From positions 1,798,001 to 1,862,000 of the forward strand of contig NZ_CP006764.1 in assembly GCF_000767055.1 (NCBI RefSeq): a stretch of DNA of 64,000 bases, given 5' to 3'. The notes below the pieces were generated by a model that saw nothing but the letters and a program-made list of their open reading frames with translations, was not told where the DNA came from and did no database searches. This stretch comes from Corynebacterium doosanense CAU 212 = DSM 45436 (GTDB taxonomy: Bacteria; Actinomycetota; Actinomycetes; Mycobacteriales; Mycobacteriaceae). Of this stretch, positions 18,998 to 27,781 are shown piece after piece; the first letter of the stretch is position 1; the number at the start of each line of letters is the position of its first letter. The translations under genes were made by a program, and so were the position numbers.

Positions 18998-19470
18998 CCT
19001 GCGCAGCCTGATGATCCTCAGGATTTTTGCCCGTTCACCGACACCGCCGGCCCAGTAGGAGGCGGATGACCCCTCTCTCGGCGACCAGCGCGCCTTTGAG
19101 AGGGGGACTGTCCACCCGTATTTTTCGAAGTTGTGACCACTACCAATACTGATCAGAATGGCTATTTACTGTTCTCCCAGTTGAAATCCACCCCGATCAA
19201 TACTGCTGGAAGCGCTTCGGACTTCGTTAGATCCAACCACCGCCCCTCCCCCCCATACGAGTGGACTTGGACTAGGGTGCGTTCTCTCAGGGCTGAGCAC
19301 GTCCTGCGCAGAAATCTACCTGCGCCCAACTGCCGCCCTCAATCGGCACGAGATTGAACGACCGAACGTACCTAAGTTATTTCCACACCGAATTGGTTCC
19401 GGTATGCTTAATTTCCAAACACGGAGCCCAGAGGGTTAAGTATTTACACACAGTAGAAAAGGGTCATCTG
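18998..19470. other. 473-bp spacer between the two modules
   Basis: No supported gene. Two hairpins may end the first module: CCTGA/TCAGG at 19007-19022 followed by ATTTTT, and CCCCTCTC/GAGAGGGG at 19070-19105. The remainder is AT-rich and probably carries the promoter of copy 2. A DNase gene or obvious remnant was looked for here and not seen. Confidence 0.45.
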
Positions 19471-20088
19471 ATGGAGAATTGCGTAAGCGGTGCGATTAAG
19501 GTGCCTGGCGCCGTTACCTTCGGAATATCGAATGTCCCATATGTCGAGGACTCGGACGACCCAGGCTGGGTGCCATGGGGTCCAGATACTGTCTATGAAA
19601 TGACGGAAGATTTCTACATCATTTTCCCGCCCGAGTTCCATAAGGGTGCCTTCCTCTTCGCAGGTGTGAGTCATCTGGAAATACTTCCTCCAACCATCGA
19701 CGAGGCAGTAGGAATGACTCTCTGCATCTTAGATTCCAACCCGGGCGAGCCAGACATGGACGGTTGGAATCAGTATTCAGAGGTCTCCGCAACGTTCCTA
19801 CCTGGGCTGCCCGCCGAGTTGAACGATAACTACGGTGGGCCAGCAGGTTACCCGGGCGAGCCAATCAATGACTGGCGCCTGCCGTGCGGGACGTGGCGCA
19901 TTCGTGGCTACGCGTACTACGACAAGACCCAAACTCGACACGGGATTCTAGGCACCCATCCCGACAGCGTCGATTTCATGGACTACCCCGGATCGGGCCG
20001 CACCTGGGACTCCCTCCCCGGCCAGATGCGGCTCGAGTTCTGGCCGGAGGCTTCCCTCCGTCCCCGCCAAGACATTTTCCCCGACTAG
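19471..20088 (+). CDS. Candidate immunity protein, copy 2
   Basis: A 205-residue paralogue of the protein at 17646, starting at MENCVSGAIKVPGAV. The ATG at 19471 is preferred over an upstream in-frame start because it follows an AAAAGGG element and begins at the same place as copy 1. By eye about 85% of residues match. Differences cluster in roughly residues 20-70, while the LCILDSNPGEPDMDGW to NDWRLPCGTW region is almost unchanged. The C-terminus is 7 residues shorter (stop after DIFPD). No DNase gene precedes it, so it is an orphan immunity-like copy. Confidence 0.72.
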   Translation: MENCVSGAIKVPGAVTFGISNVPYVEDSDDPGWVPWGPDTVYEMTEDFYIIFPPEFHKGAFLFAGVSHLEILPPTIDEAVGMTLCILDSNPGEPDMDGWNQYSEVSATFLPGLPAELNDNYGGPAGYPGEPINDWRLPCGTWRIRGYAYYDKTQTRHGILGTHPDSVDFMDYPGSGRTWDSLPGQMRLEFWPEASLRPRQDIFPD

Positions 20089-20104
20089 AAGAAAGAATTG
20101 CAAA

Positions 20105-20245
20105 ATAAAGAAGACAGTGTGTTTCACCCGCGTGGCAGTGATTTCCGTAGCTATCTAGCTGCCCATTGGAAGTGAGACATCTGCCGGAACCCCGCTCGAA
20201 CCGGTTGGGTCGCAACACCCGCGCAAGGAGAGACCCCCCAAATTT
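20105..20245 (+). pseudogene. Decayed second copy of the secreted-protein gene
   Basis: Sequence after copy 2 aligns with the start of the gene at 18281: the initiator ATG is ATA, the next codons read KKTVCFTRVAVISVAI against RKASYFTRVAALFLTI, then an in-frame TAG. After a frame change, RTGWVATPAQG matches KTGWTGPTTPID. Similarity then fades. The gene cannot be expressed. Confidence 0.7.
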
Positions 20246-20436
20246 TGACGTGTACCACCACAACCCCTAGCCACACCGGCAAACAGACCCCATATAAGTA
20301 ACGAATAGTGTGTCGCGATCGTCGATTAGCGATCCCTGCCGTCTCGGCCACGTGGACAGGTGAAATACCCGAAAGCCGTATAGGCTCAGGAACCTGTGCT
20401 CCACACCCGTTTCGTGAACTTAAGGCAGGATTTTTC

Positions 20437-22800
20437 GTGCAGGATTTCCAAGTTTCAGGTCATGTCCGCGCCGCTTCCGGCACCGTCCCCAGGCTCGCCA
20501 CCGACCGGAAATTCTGGTTCGGCCTCTCCCGCTCCGTCGTTGACCGCATTGCCGACGACTGGCACGAAACCCGCAAGGCCTATGCCCCCGTACGCCAGCA
20601 GCATTACTTCTCCGCCGAGTTCCTCATGGGCCGCGCGCTACTGAACAACCTCACCAATCTGGAGCTTGTCGACGACGCACGCAACCAGGCCGCCGAGCTC
20701 GGCCACGACCTCGTCGACGTGCTCGAGTCGGAGAACGACGCCGCGCTGGGCAACGGTGGCCTCGGTCGCCTCGCCGCGTGCTTCCTCGATTCCGCCGTCA
20801 CCCAGGACCTGCCCGTCACCGGCTACGGCCTGCTGTACCGCTACGGCCTCTTCCGCCAGGAGTTCTCCGACGGCTTCCAGGTCGAGCACCCCGACCCGTG
20901 GCGCGAGGACGGCAACCCCTTCACCATCCGCCGCTCCCATCAGAAGCGTGCCGTGCATTTCGATGACATGGACGTCCAGGCCGTGCCCTACGACATGCCC
21001 ATCACCGGCTACGGCACGAAAAACGTGGGCACGCTGCGCCTGTGGAAGGCCGAGCCGTTGGCCGAGTTCGACTACGACGCCTTCAACTCCCAGCGTTTCA
21101 CCGACGCCATCGTCGAGCGCGAGGCCGTCAACGACATCTGCCGGGTGCTCTATCCCAACGACACCACCTATGAGGGCAAGAAGCTGCGCGTTCGTCAGCA
21201 GTACTTCTTCACCTCCGCGTCGCTGCAGGAGATGGTCGCCAACCACGTCGAGGAGCACGGCGACGTGCATTCCTTCGCCGAGTTCCACTGCGTCCAGCTC
21301 AATGACACCCACCCGGTGCTGGCCATCCCCGAGCTCATGCGCCTGCTTCTCGACGAGCACGGCCTGGGCTGGGAGGAGGCGTGGGACATCGTCACCAAGA
21401 CTTTCGCCTACACCAACCACACCGTGCTCACCGAGGCCCTGGAGCAATGGGAGGAGTCGATCTTCAAGTCCATGTTCTGGCGCGTGTACGAGATCATCGT
21501 GGAGATCGACCGCCGCTTCCGCCTGGACATGGAGTCCCGCGGCCTGGACGCCGAGACCATCGAACGCATGGCGCCGCTGCAGGGCGGAACCGTGCACATG
21601 GCATGGATCGCCTGCTACGCGGCGTTCTCCATCAACGGCGTGGCGGCGATCCACTCCGAGATCATCAAACGCGACACCCTGGCCGACTGGGCCGCGATCT
21701 GGCCGGAGAAGTTCAACAACAAGACCAACGGCGTCACCCCGCGCCGCTGGCTGGCCATGTGCAACCCGCGCCTGCGCGAGCTCCTCACCTCACTCACGGG
21801 TTCCGACGCCTGGATCACCGACATGGACATCCTCGCCGATCTCGCCCCGCTGGCCTCTGATGACGAGGTCATGGAGGAGCTGACCAGCATCAAGGCCGCC
21901 AACAAACGCGACTTCGCCACCTGGATCAAGAACCGCCAGGGCATCGACGTGGACCCGGACTCAATTTTCGACGTCCAGATCAAGCGTCTGCACGAGTACA
22001 AGCGTCAGCTGCTCAACGCGCTCTACATCCTCGACCTGTACTTCCGCATCAAGGAGGACGGGGAGACCGACCTGCCCAAGCGCACCTTCGTGTTCGGCGC
22101 CAAGGCAGCCCCGGGTTATGTGCGCGCCAAGGCGATCATCAAGCTCATCAACGAGATCGGCGAGCTGATCAACAACGACCCGGAGGTGTCCAAGACCCTG
22201 CGCGTGGTCTTCATCGAGAACTACAACGTCTCCCCCGCCGAGAAGATCATCCCCGCCGCCGACATTTCCGAGCAGATCTCCACCGCCGGCAAGGAGGCCT
22301 CGGGCACGTCGAACATGAAGTTCATGATGAACGGCGCCCTGACCCTGGGCACCATGGACGGCGCCAACGTGGAGATCGTCGACTCCGTCGGCGAGGACAA
22401 CGCCTACATCTTCGGCGCCCGCGAGGAGGAGCTGCCCGGCCTACGCGCCGAGTACTCCCCGCACGAGTACTACGAGCGGGTGCCGGGCCTCAAGCGCGTG
22501 CTCGACGCCTTCGACAACGGCCTGCTGGACGATAACGGCACCGGCCAGTTCCACGACCTGAAGAACTCGCTCATCCACGGCTACGGTGAGTCCGCCACCG
22601 ACACCTACTACCTGCTCGGTGACTTCGAGGACTACCGCGAAACCCGCGACCGCATGTCCGCCGACTACGTCGCCGACCAGCTGGCCTGGGCACGCATGTG
22701 CTGGGCCAACATCTGTGCCTCCGGACGCTTCTCCTCCGACCGCACGATCCGCGACTACGCCGACGAGGTGTGGAAGATCTCCCCCGCTGCGGTGAAGTAG
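20437..22800 (+). CDS. glgP: Glycogen/maltodextrin phosphorylase
   Basis: Releases glucose-1-phosphate from the non-reducing ends of glycogen or maltodextrin. The 787-residue product carries the PLP-lysine motif EASGTSNMKFMMNGALTLGT near residue 625, GNGGLGRLAACFLDS near 105, and RRWLAMCNPRLREL near 440. The GTG at 20437 is chosen: AGGA lies 7 nt upstream and the protein then begins with VQDFQVSGHVRAASGT, as expected for corynebacterial GlgP. A 43-codon upstream extension runs through intergenic DNA and is rejected. Works with GlgX and TreYZ encoded later. Confidence 0.95.
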   Translation: MQDFQVSGHVRAASGTVPRLATDRKFWFGLSRSVVDRIADDWHETRKAYAPVRQQHYFSAEFLMGRALLNNLTNLELVDDARNQAAELGHDLVDVLESENDAALGNGGLGRLAACFLDSAVTQDLPVTGYGLLYRYGLFRQEFSDGFQVEHPDPWREDGNPFTIRRSHQKRAVHFDDMDVQAVPYDMPITGYGTKNVGTLRLWKAEPLAEFDYDAFNSQRFTDAIVEREAVNDICRVLYPNDTTYEGKKLRVRQQYFFTSASLQEMVANHVEEHGDVHSFAEFHCVQLNDTHPVLAIPELMRLLLDEHGLGWEEAWDIVTKTFAYTNHTVLTEALEQWEESIFKSMFWRVYEIIVEIDRRFRLDMESRGLDAETIERMAPLQGGTVHMAWIACYAAFSINGVAAIHSEIIKRDTLADWAAIWPEKFNNKTNGVTPRRWLAMCNPRLRELLTSLTGSDAWITDMDILADLAPLASDDEVMEELTSIKAANKRDFATWIKNRQGIDVDPDSIFDVQIKRLHEYKRQLLNALYILDLYFRIKEDGETDLPKRTFVFGAKAAPGYVRAKAIIKLINEIGELINNDPEVSKTLRVVFIENYNVSPAEKIIPAADISEQISTAGKEASGTSNMKFMMNGALTLGTMDGANVEIVDSVGEDNAYIFGAREEELPGLRAEYSPHEYYERVPGLKRVLDAFDNGLLDDNGTGQFHDLKNSLIHGYGESATDTYYLLGDFEDYRETRDRMSADYVADQLAWARMCWANICASGRFSSDRTIRDYADEVWKISPAAVK

Positions 22801-22815
22801 AGCCGCACAGACGAA

Positions 22816-22853
22816 ACGGCCCCGTTTCCCGCGGATGCGGGAGACGGGGCCGT
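22816..22853. terminator. Bidirectional terminator between glgP and pyk
   Basis: ACGGCCCCGT and CCCGC pair with GCGGG and ACGGGGCCGT, interrupted by a short internal loop, around GGATGC. It sits in the 67-bp gap between convergent genes. Confidence 0.8.
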
Positions 22854-22867
22854 CGATACGCGAGGTA

Positions 22868-24322
22868 CTAAACGATGTCCTCCGGCGTATCCTGCTCCTC
22901 CTTGGGAACGGTGACGACCTCGCCGAGGAGGTGCACGTGGATCATGTTGGTGTTGCCCGCGATTCCCGGAGGGGTGCCGGCGACGACGACCATCATGTCG
23001 TTCTCGGAGTACTCGGGAAGCGCGAGGAGCTCGCTGTCGATGATGTCCATCATCTCCTCGGTCTTCTCGATGGGCTTGCAGAGGAAGGTCTCCGCACCCC
23101 AGGTCAGCGCGAGGCGCGAACGGACGTGCTGGTGGGGTGTGAACACCAGCAGCGGCAGCGGGGAGTGAAGGCGCGCGACGCGCTTGGCGGTGTCACCCGA
23201 GGTGGTGAACACGACCAGGGCGCGGGCGCCGAGGCGCTCGGCGATGTCACGGGCCGAGTAGGACACGACACCACGCTTCGTGCGCGGGACGTGGCTGAGC
23301 GGCGGGACGGACCCGTCCTTCTCCGCGACCTTGACGATGCGGCTCATGACCCGGACGGTGTTGTGCGGGTCGCGGCCCACCGAGGTCTCGCCGGAGAGCA
23401 TGACCGCGTCGGCGCCGTCGAGCACGGCGTTGGCCACGTCGGAGGCCTCCGCGCGGGTGGGGCGGGAGTTCTCGATCATGGAGTCGAGCATCTGGGTGGC
23501 CACGATGGCGGGCTTGGCGTTCTCGCGGGCAATCTGGATCGCACGCTTCTGCACCAGCGGGACCTCCTCCAGCGGGATCTCCACGCCGAGGTCACCGCGG
23601 GCGACCATGATGCCGTCAAAGGCAAGCACGATGGACTCGAGCGCGTCGATGGCCTCGGGCTTCTCCAGCTTGGCGATCACCGGCACGCGGAACCCGTACT
23701 CGTCCATGATCTCGTGGACCAGGTCGACGTCCGCGGGCGAGCGCACGAAGGACAGGGCGACGAGGTCGACGCCGAGCTCCATGGCGTAGCGCAGATCGGC
23801 GATGTCCTTCTCGGACAGGGCGGGGACGGAGATGTCCATTCCCGGGAGGGAGACACCCTTGTTGTTGGAGACGGGGCCGCCCTCGACGACCTCGCAGACG
23901 ACGTCGTCGCCGTCGACCTCGATGCACACGAGCGCGACCTTGCCGTCGTCGACGAGCAGGCGGTCGCCGGGCTTGGCGTCGCGGGCGAGGTTCTTGTAGG
24001 TGGTGGAGACACGGTCGTGGGTGCCCACGACATCCTCCACGGTGATGCGGACGACCTCGCCGTTCTCCCACACGGTGGCGGTCTCTGCGAAGCGTCCGAG
24101 GCGAATCTTCGGGCCCTGGAGGTCGGCGAGGATGCCCACGGCCTGGCCGGTCTCGTCGGTGGCCTCGCGCACCCAGTCATAGTTCTGCTTGTGGTCGGCG
24201 TGATCACCGTGCGAGAAGTTCATGCGGGCGACGTTCATGCCAGCTTTCACCAGCTCAAGGATGCCTTCCTTGGAAGCGACGGCCGGGCCGAGAGTACAGA
24301 CGATCTTGGTTCTTCTATCCAC
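22868..24322 (-). CDS. pyk: Pyruvate kinase
   Basis: Transfers phosphate from phosphoenolpyruvate to ADP in the last step of glycolysis. The 484-residue product starts MDRRTKIVCTLGPA and has the signature MVARGDLGVEIPLEEVP near residue 240 preceded by AKLEKPEAIDAL (active-site lysine), plus VATQMLDSMI and MLSGETSVGRDP. The C-terminal 20 residues form an acidic tail. The GTG at 24322 is preferred to another GTG three codons earlier because AGGG is then well placed and the product begins like C. glutamicum Pyk. Confidence 0.96.
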   Translation of the reverse strand: MDRRTKIVCTLGPAVASKEGILELVKAGMNVARMNFSHGDHADHKQNYDWVREATDETGQAVGILADLQGPKIRLGRFAETATVWENGEVVRITVEDVVGTHDRVSTTYKNLARDAKPGDRLLVDDGKVALVCIEVDGDDVVCEVVEGGPVSNNKGVSLPGMDISVPALSEKDIADLRYAMELGVDLVALSFVRSPADVDLVHEIMDEYGFRVPVIAKLEKPEAIDALESIVLAFDGIMVARGDLGVEIPLEEVPLVQKRAIQIARENAKPAIVATQMLDSMIENSRPTRAEASDVANAVLDGADAVMLSGETSVGRDPHNTVRVMSRIVKVAEKDGSVPPLSHVPRTKRGVVSYSARDIAERLGARALVVFTTSGDTAKRVARLHSPLPLLVFTPHQHVRSRLALTWGAETFLCKPIEKTEEMMDIIDSELLALPEYSENDMMVVVAGTPPGIAGNTNMIHVHLLGEVVTVPKEEQDTPEDIV

Positions 24323-24425
24323 GTGTTTCACCCTACTTGCTTGGTTAACCTGAGCGTGCTGATTAGTAGTATTTTTCCGGATACCTCACAGTGGCGCGAG
24401 GGTGTCCGCGATTTCCGACCCCAAC

Positions 24426-25385
24426 CTACCTGCGCTTTTCCTGCCCCGCTACTTCAGTGGGCATCTCGTCCACATTCCGGTTCGTGGGATTTCCGTCACC
24501 CTTCGCCGTGATCAGTTCCCCCTGCTCATCCCGCGGACGCGGATCCACCTCGGCCGGCGTCTCCTGGCCCTTGCGCAGCCGAAGGAACACCACGACCGCC
24601 ACGAGGAACACGATCGCGGACACCCAGGTGTTCACCCTCAGGCCAAGGATCATGGTGGCGTCGTCGGCGCGCATGAGCTCAATCCAGAACCTGCCCAGCG
24701 TGTACCCGGCCACATACAGGGCGAACACCCTGCCGTGGCCCAGCCGGAATCGTTTCTCCGCCCACAGCAGGAGGACAAAGACCAGCACGTTCCACAGCAG
24801 CTCATAGAGGAACGTGGGATGCACCGTGGCGATGACCTCACCCGTCGAGCGGCCCGTCAGCGGGGCGAACTGACCGTGTTCGTCGACCCGGTAGTAGATC
24901 TCCAGTGCCCAGGGCACGTCCGTCTCCCGGCCGTAGATCTCCTGGTTGAACCAGTTGCCCAACCGGCCGATCCCCTGCGCGAGAATGATGCCGGGTGCCA
25001 CCGCGTCGGCGAAGGGCGCGAGGGGAACCTTCTTGAACTTGAACAGCAGCCAGACCGCCACCGCGCCCAGGGCGATCGCGCCCCAGATCCCCAGCCCGCC
25101 GGCGGTGATGTTCAACGCCTGCCAGGGATTGCGACCTTCGCCGAAATACTTCGGCGCATCGGTGATCACGTGGTACAGCCGGCCCCCAACGATGCCGGCA
25201 GGGATGGCCACGATCGCCGCGTCCCACACCTCGTTGGGATCCCCGCCCTTGGCCCGGAAACGCCTGAGCGTCAGCCACAGCGCGACCAGGATGCCCGCGA
25301 TGATGCACAGCGCGTACGCACGGATGGGGACGGGTCCGACCTGCCACACGCCCTGCGGCGGCGAAGGGATATTGGCGAGAATCAT
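24426..25385 (-). CDS. lgt: Prolipoprotein diacylglyceryl transferase
   Basis: Attaches diacylglycerol to the lipobox cysteine of prelipoproteins in the cytoplasmic membrane. The 319-residue product has about seven membrane helices, the Lgt signature [20 protein letters not shown] near residue 145, [11 protein letters not shown] near 190 and the late [11 protein letters not shown]. The C-terminal 45 residues are a charged, Pro/Glu-rich cytoplasmic tail. ATG 25385 is chosen over an in-frame GTG three codons upstream. Its upstream region holds four 94-bp structured repeats. Confidence 0.95.
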   Translation of the reverse strand: MILANIPSPPQGVWQVGPVPIRAYALCIIAGILVALWLTLRRFRAKGGDPNEVWDAAIVAIPAGIVGGRLYHVITDAPKYFGEGRNPWQALNITAGGLGIWGAIALGAVAVWLLFKFKKVPLAPFADAVAPGIILAQGIGRLGNWFNQEIYGRETDVPWALEIYYRVDEHGQFAPLTGRSTGEVIATVHPTFLYELLWNVLVFVLLLWAEKRFRLGHGRVFALYVAGYTLGRFWIELMRADDATMILGLRVNTWVSAIVFLVAVVVFLRLRKGQETPAEVDPRPRDEQGELITAKGDGNPTNRNVDEMPTEVAGQEKRR

Positions 25386-25527
25386 GGTGTTCACCCCAGA
25401 CAGTGTGCCCGATGCTTATCGACGCCGCCGTCCACCGGGTCCCCGGCGTGCCGCCCACCATGGGGTCGCTGGGTACCAGTTTGGGGCCCTGCCTGGTAAG
25501 TCGTGTGGCTGCCCCCCGGTCTGTGTG

Positions 25528-25903
25528 CCTACCGAAAGGCCTGTTTGGGTACGCCGAACCCCACTTCGGTAGGACTTTCGGCCCGCTCGGCGCCGAAACC
25601 AGCCGGCCGCGTACCTGAGGGCCTACCGAACGCACCCCCGAACCCCGCCGAACCCCTCTTCGGTAGGTCTTCCGGCCCGCTCGGCGCCGAAACCAGCGGA
25701 CCGCGTACCTGAGTGCCTACCGAAAGCACTTCCGAACCCCGCTGAACCCCACTTCGGTAGGTCTTTCGGCCCGCTCGACGCCGAAACCAGCGGACCGCGT
25801 ACCTGAGTGCCTACCGAAAGGCCTGTTTGGGTACGCCGAACCCCTCTTCGGTAGGTCCTCCGGCCCGCTCGAGGCCGAAACCAGCGGAAACCACCCCTCA
25901 AAA
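25528..25903. repeat. Four tandem 94-bp repeats with internal inverted repeats
   Basis: The units start at 25528, 25622, 25716 and 25810, an exact 94-bp period. Each contains CCTACCGAA and, 37 to 28 bp later, TTCGGTAGG, which can pair as a hairpin stem, then TTTCGGC...GCCGAAA (with substitutions in units 2 and 4) forming a second stem. Units 1 and 4 share GGCCTGTTTGGGTACGCCG in the loop, while units 2 and 3 share a different loop, giving an A-B-B-A order. 94 is not a multiple of 3, so the array is non-coding. It lies 3' of the trpC-like gene and 5' of lgt. Confidence 0.93.
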
Positions 25904-25908
25904 AGGAA

Positions 25909-26721
25909 TCACCGCGACGGGCACGCGGGATGCTGGCCAGCGGCGACCAGCGACCTCGCCTTGGCCGCCGGATCCTCGGAGCTCATGATCGCCTCGCCGA
26001 CGATGACGGCGTCCGCACCCGCGGCAGCATAGGACAGCAGGTCCTTCGCGGTGCGCACCCCGCCGAGGGCGATCCGCAGGACCTCCGGGGGCAGGCCGGG
26101 GACGATGGAGTTGAAGTTCTCCCGGTCGAGTTCGGCGGAGTTGATGGACCACGCGTTGACACCCACGACCGTCGCCCCGGCCGACAGGGCCCGGTCGGCC
26201 TCCTCGGGGCTGCGCACCTCGGCGAGCACGGTCATGCCGAGGGATTCGATGCGGTCGATGAGGGAGACCAGGCGGGCCTGGCCGAGCAGCTCCACCTGGA
26301 GGGGCACGATGTCGGCACCGAAGTAGCGGGCCTCGTGGATCTGGTAGGGGTCGACGATGATGTCGCGGCACATCATGGGCAGGTCCACGGCGAGCCGGGC
26401 CTCGCGCATGTCCTCCAGGGAGCCGGCGTAACGCAGTTTCTCCGTCTGGCAGGCGATCATGTGGGCGCCGGCGCGTTCGATGGAGGCGGCGAACTCCGAC
26501 ATGGAGGAGATGTCGATGCTCTGGCCGCGGATGGGGATCTGGCGTTTGATCTCAGCAATAACGCCGCAGCCGGATCTGAGGATCGCGGCGGCGGCGTCAC
26601 GGGGTTCGGGGGCCTGTCGGGAAAGGTGCTTGATCGACTGGAACGAGGTCACGGCCTCCCGGGCGGCGACATCATCCAGGATCCCGGCGACGATCCGGTT
26701 GACAGCAAAAGGACCGCTCAT
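25909..26721 (-). CDS. TrpC-like indole-3-glycerol-phosphate synthase paralogue, active site altered
   Basis: A 270-residue (beta/alpha)8 protein of the IGPS family. AEIKR (Glu and first Lys), DIIVDPYQI, LAEVRSPEEAD (Glu) and VGVNAWSIN (Asn) are in their usual places. However the second catalytic lysine is Arg (PMMCRDI), NNR after the Asn is lost, and the canonical ESGI loop is ALGGVR. A similar gene sits between lgt and the his genes in C. glutamicum, separate from the trp operon. I infer changed or lost IGPS activity. A Trp-associated membrane protein gene lies upstream on the same strand. Confidence 0.82.
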   Translation of the reverse strand: MSGPFAVNRIVAGILDDVAAREAVTSFQSIKHLSRQAPEPRDAAAAILRSGCGVIAEIKRQIPIRGQSIDISSMSEFAASIERAGAHMIACQTEKLRYAGSLEDMREARLAVDLPMMCRDIIVDPYQIHEARYFGADIVPLQVELLGQARLVSLIDRIESLGMTVLAEVRSPEEADRALSAGATVVGVNAWSINSAELDRENFNSIVPGLPPEVLRIALGGVRTAKDLLSYAAAGADAVIVGEAIMSSEDPAAKARSLVAAGQHPACPSR

Positions 26722-26789
26722 GCGCCCTCTCCCTTACGTCCCGGTGGTCTTTGAGAAAATGTTAACCGCCGGGTACGACACAACTGAAA

Positions 26790-27425
26790 TCAGCGGGCGC
26801 TATCCGTGGGATCCGTGGGATCGATGTCGTCGTCGAGGGCGTCCCACATGACCCGCCCGGAATCCGGGGAGGTGCGCAGGTCCTCCTCAAGCTTTTCCCG
26901 GCGGGCGGCCTTGCGTTCGTATTTGTTGAGCTTGGGGCCGTCGACACCCGGGCGCAGGGCGAGCAGCACGCCGCCCACCAGGGCGACGGCACACCCGAGC
27001 AGCGCCAGCGCCGGCCCGAGGGTGGCGACGTCGATCGAGGTGACCTGCGCCCAGGAGGAGATGCTCACCGGGTCGCTGGCCCGCTGGCTCGCCGCACCCG
27101 AGGAGAGGAGGGCGTGGGCACGCTGCGGGTCGGGCTCCCCGGTCAGGAGGGTGAGTGGGGTCCAGCTCGCACCGGCAGCGGCAAGCGCGGCGACTATGCC
27201 GACGAGTCGTCGACCCAGGCGTCGCAAAGCCAGCGCCGCAATGGTGGCCACGGCGAGGAGCAGGGCGACGGCGGTCGCCTCCGTCGACCAGACGGAACCG
27301 GGCAGGTCGTGCACGGCGGCCCCGGCGAGGTCGTCGAAGACGGAGACGGTGAGCCACCGGGACCGCGAGGAGATCCAGAGGATCAGCGCGCCGAGCCCGA
27401 TGAGCAGTGCTGCCTGGCGTTTCAT
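26790..27425 (-). CDS. Trp-biosynthesis-associated membrane protein family (TIGR02234-like)
   Basis: A 211-residue membrane protein with four predicted helices: residues 5-20, 45-68, 73-92 and 145-165 ([22 protein letters not shown]). An aromatic/basic [13 protein letters not shown] follows helix 1, and the tail is charged ([18 protein letters not shown]). Actinobacterial proteins of this type lie between hisI and trpC genes, as here. Its ATG overlaps the hisI stop (ATGA), so it is co-translated. Function unproven. Confidence 0.8.
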   Translation of the reverse strand: MKRQAALLIGLGALILWISSRSRWLTVSVFDDLAGAAVHDLPGSVWSTEATAVALLLAVATIAALALRRLGRRLVGIVAALAAAGASWTPLTLLTGEPDPQRAHALLSSGAASQRASDPVSISSWAQVTSIDVATLGPALALLGCAVALVGGVLLALRPGVDGPKLNKYERKAARREKLEEDLRTSPDSGRVMWDALDDDIDPTDPTDSAR

Positions 27426-27781
27426 CGCGCCTCCAGGAGGACGTCGGCGTCGAAGCACGTCCGGTCTCCGGTGTGGCACGCTCCGCCGGTCTGGTTGACC
27501 TTGAGCAGGACGGTGTCGCCGTCGCAGTCGAGGCGCACCTCGGTGACCTCCTGGACATTTCCGGAGGTCAGGCCCTTGATCCAGTATTCCCGGCGCGAGC
27601 GTGAGTAGTACGTGCCCTGGCGGGTGGCCAGCGTGTAGGCGAGCGCGTGCGTGTCCATCCACGCCATCATCAGCACCTCGCCGGTGTCGGCGGCCTGGAC
27701 GACGGCGGGCACGAGGCCGTCGGCGTTGAAGGTCACCCGCTTCTCGACGGCGCTGTCCAGCACATACTCCGCGGGGCTCAC
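27422..27781 (-). CDS. hisI: Phosphoribosyl-AMP cyclohydrolase
   Basis: Opens the purine ring of PR-AMP in the third step of histidine synthesis. The 119-residue single-domain enzyme shows [30 protein letters not shown], and the zinc/Mg ligands in RLDCDGDT and [12 protein letters not shown]. The GTG start overlaps the hisF stop (GTGA). Confidence 0.95.
   Translation of the reverse strand: MSPAEYVLDSAVEKRVTFNADGLVPAVVQAADTGEVLMMAWMDTHALAYTLATRQGTYYSRSRREYWIKGLTSGNVQEVTEVRLDCDGDTVLLKVNQTGGACHTGDRTCFDADVLLEAR

Noticed and set aside
19133..19357. Possible 74-codon gene between the two immunity modules
   Set aside because: No ribosome-binding site, no homology with the first module and irregular codon use.
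22835..24511. Plus-strand open frame opposite pyk
   Set aside because: Antisense shadow; pyk motifs are unambiguous on the minus strand.
25529..25901. Two minus-strand open frames with GTQVRGPLVSA repeats
   Set aside because: They are translations of the 94-bp tandem repeat; 94 is not divisible by 3, so frames rotate between units and no protein repeat would be conserved.
25528..25903. CRISPR-like array
   Set aside because: Whole 94-bp units are similar, with no short constant repeat and unique spacers, and there are no cas genes.
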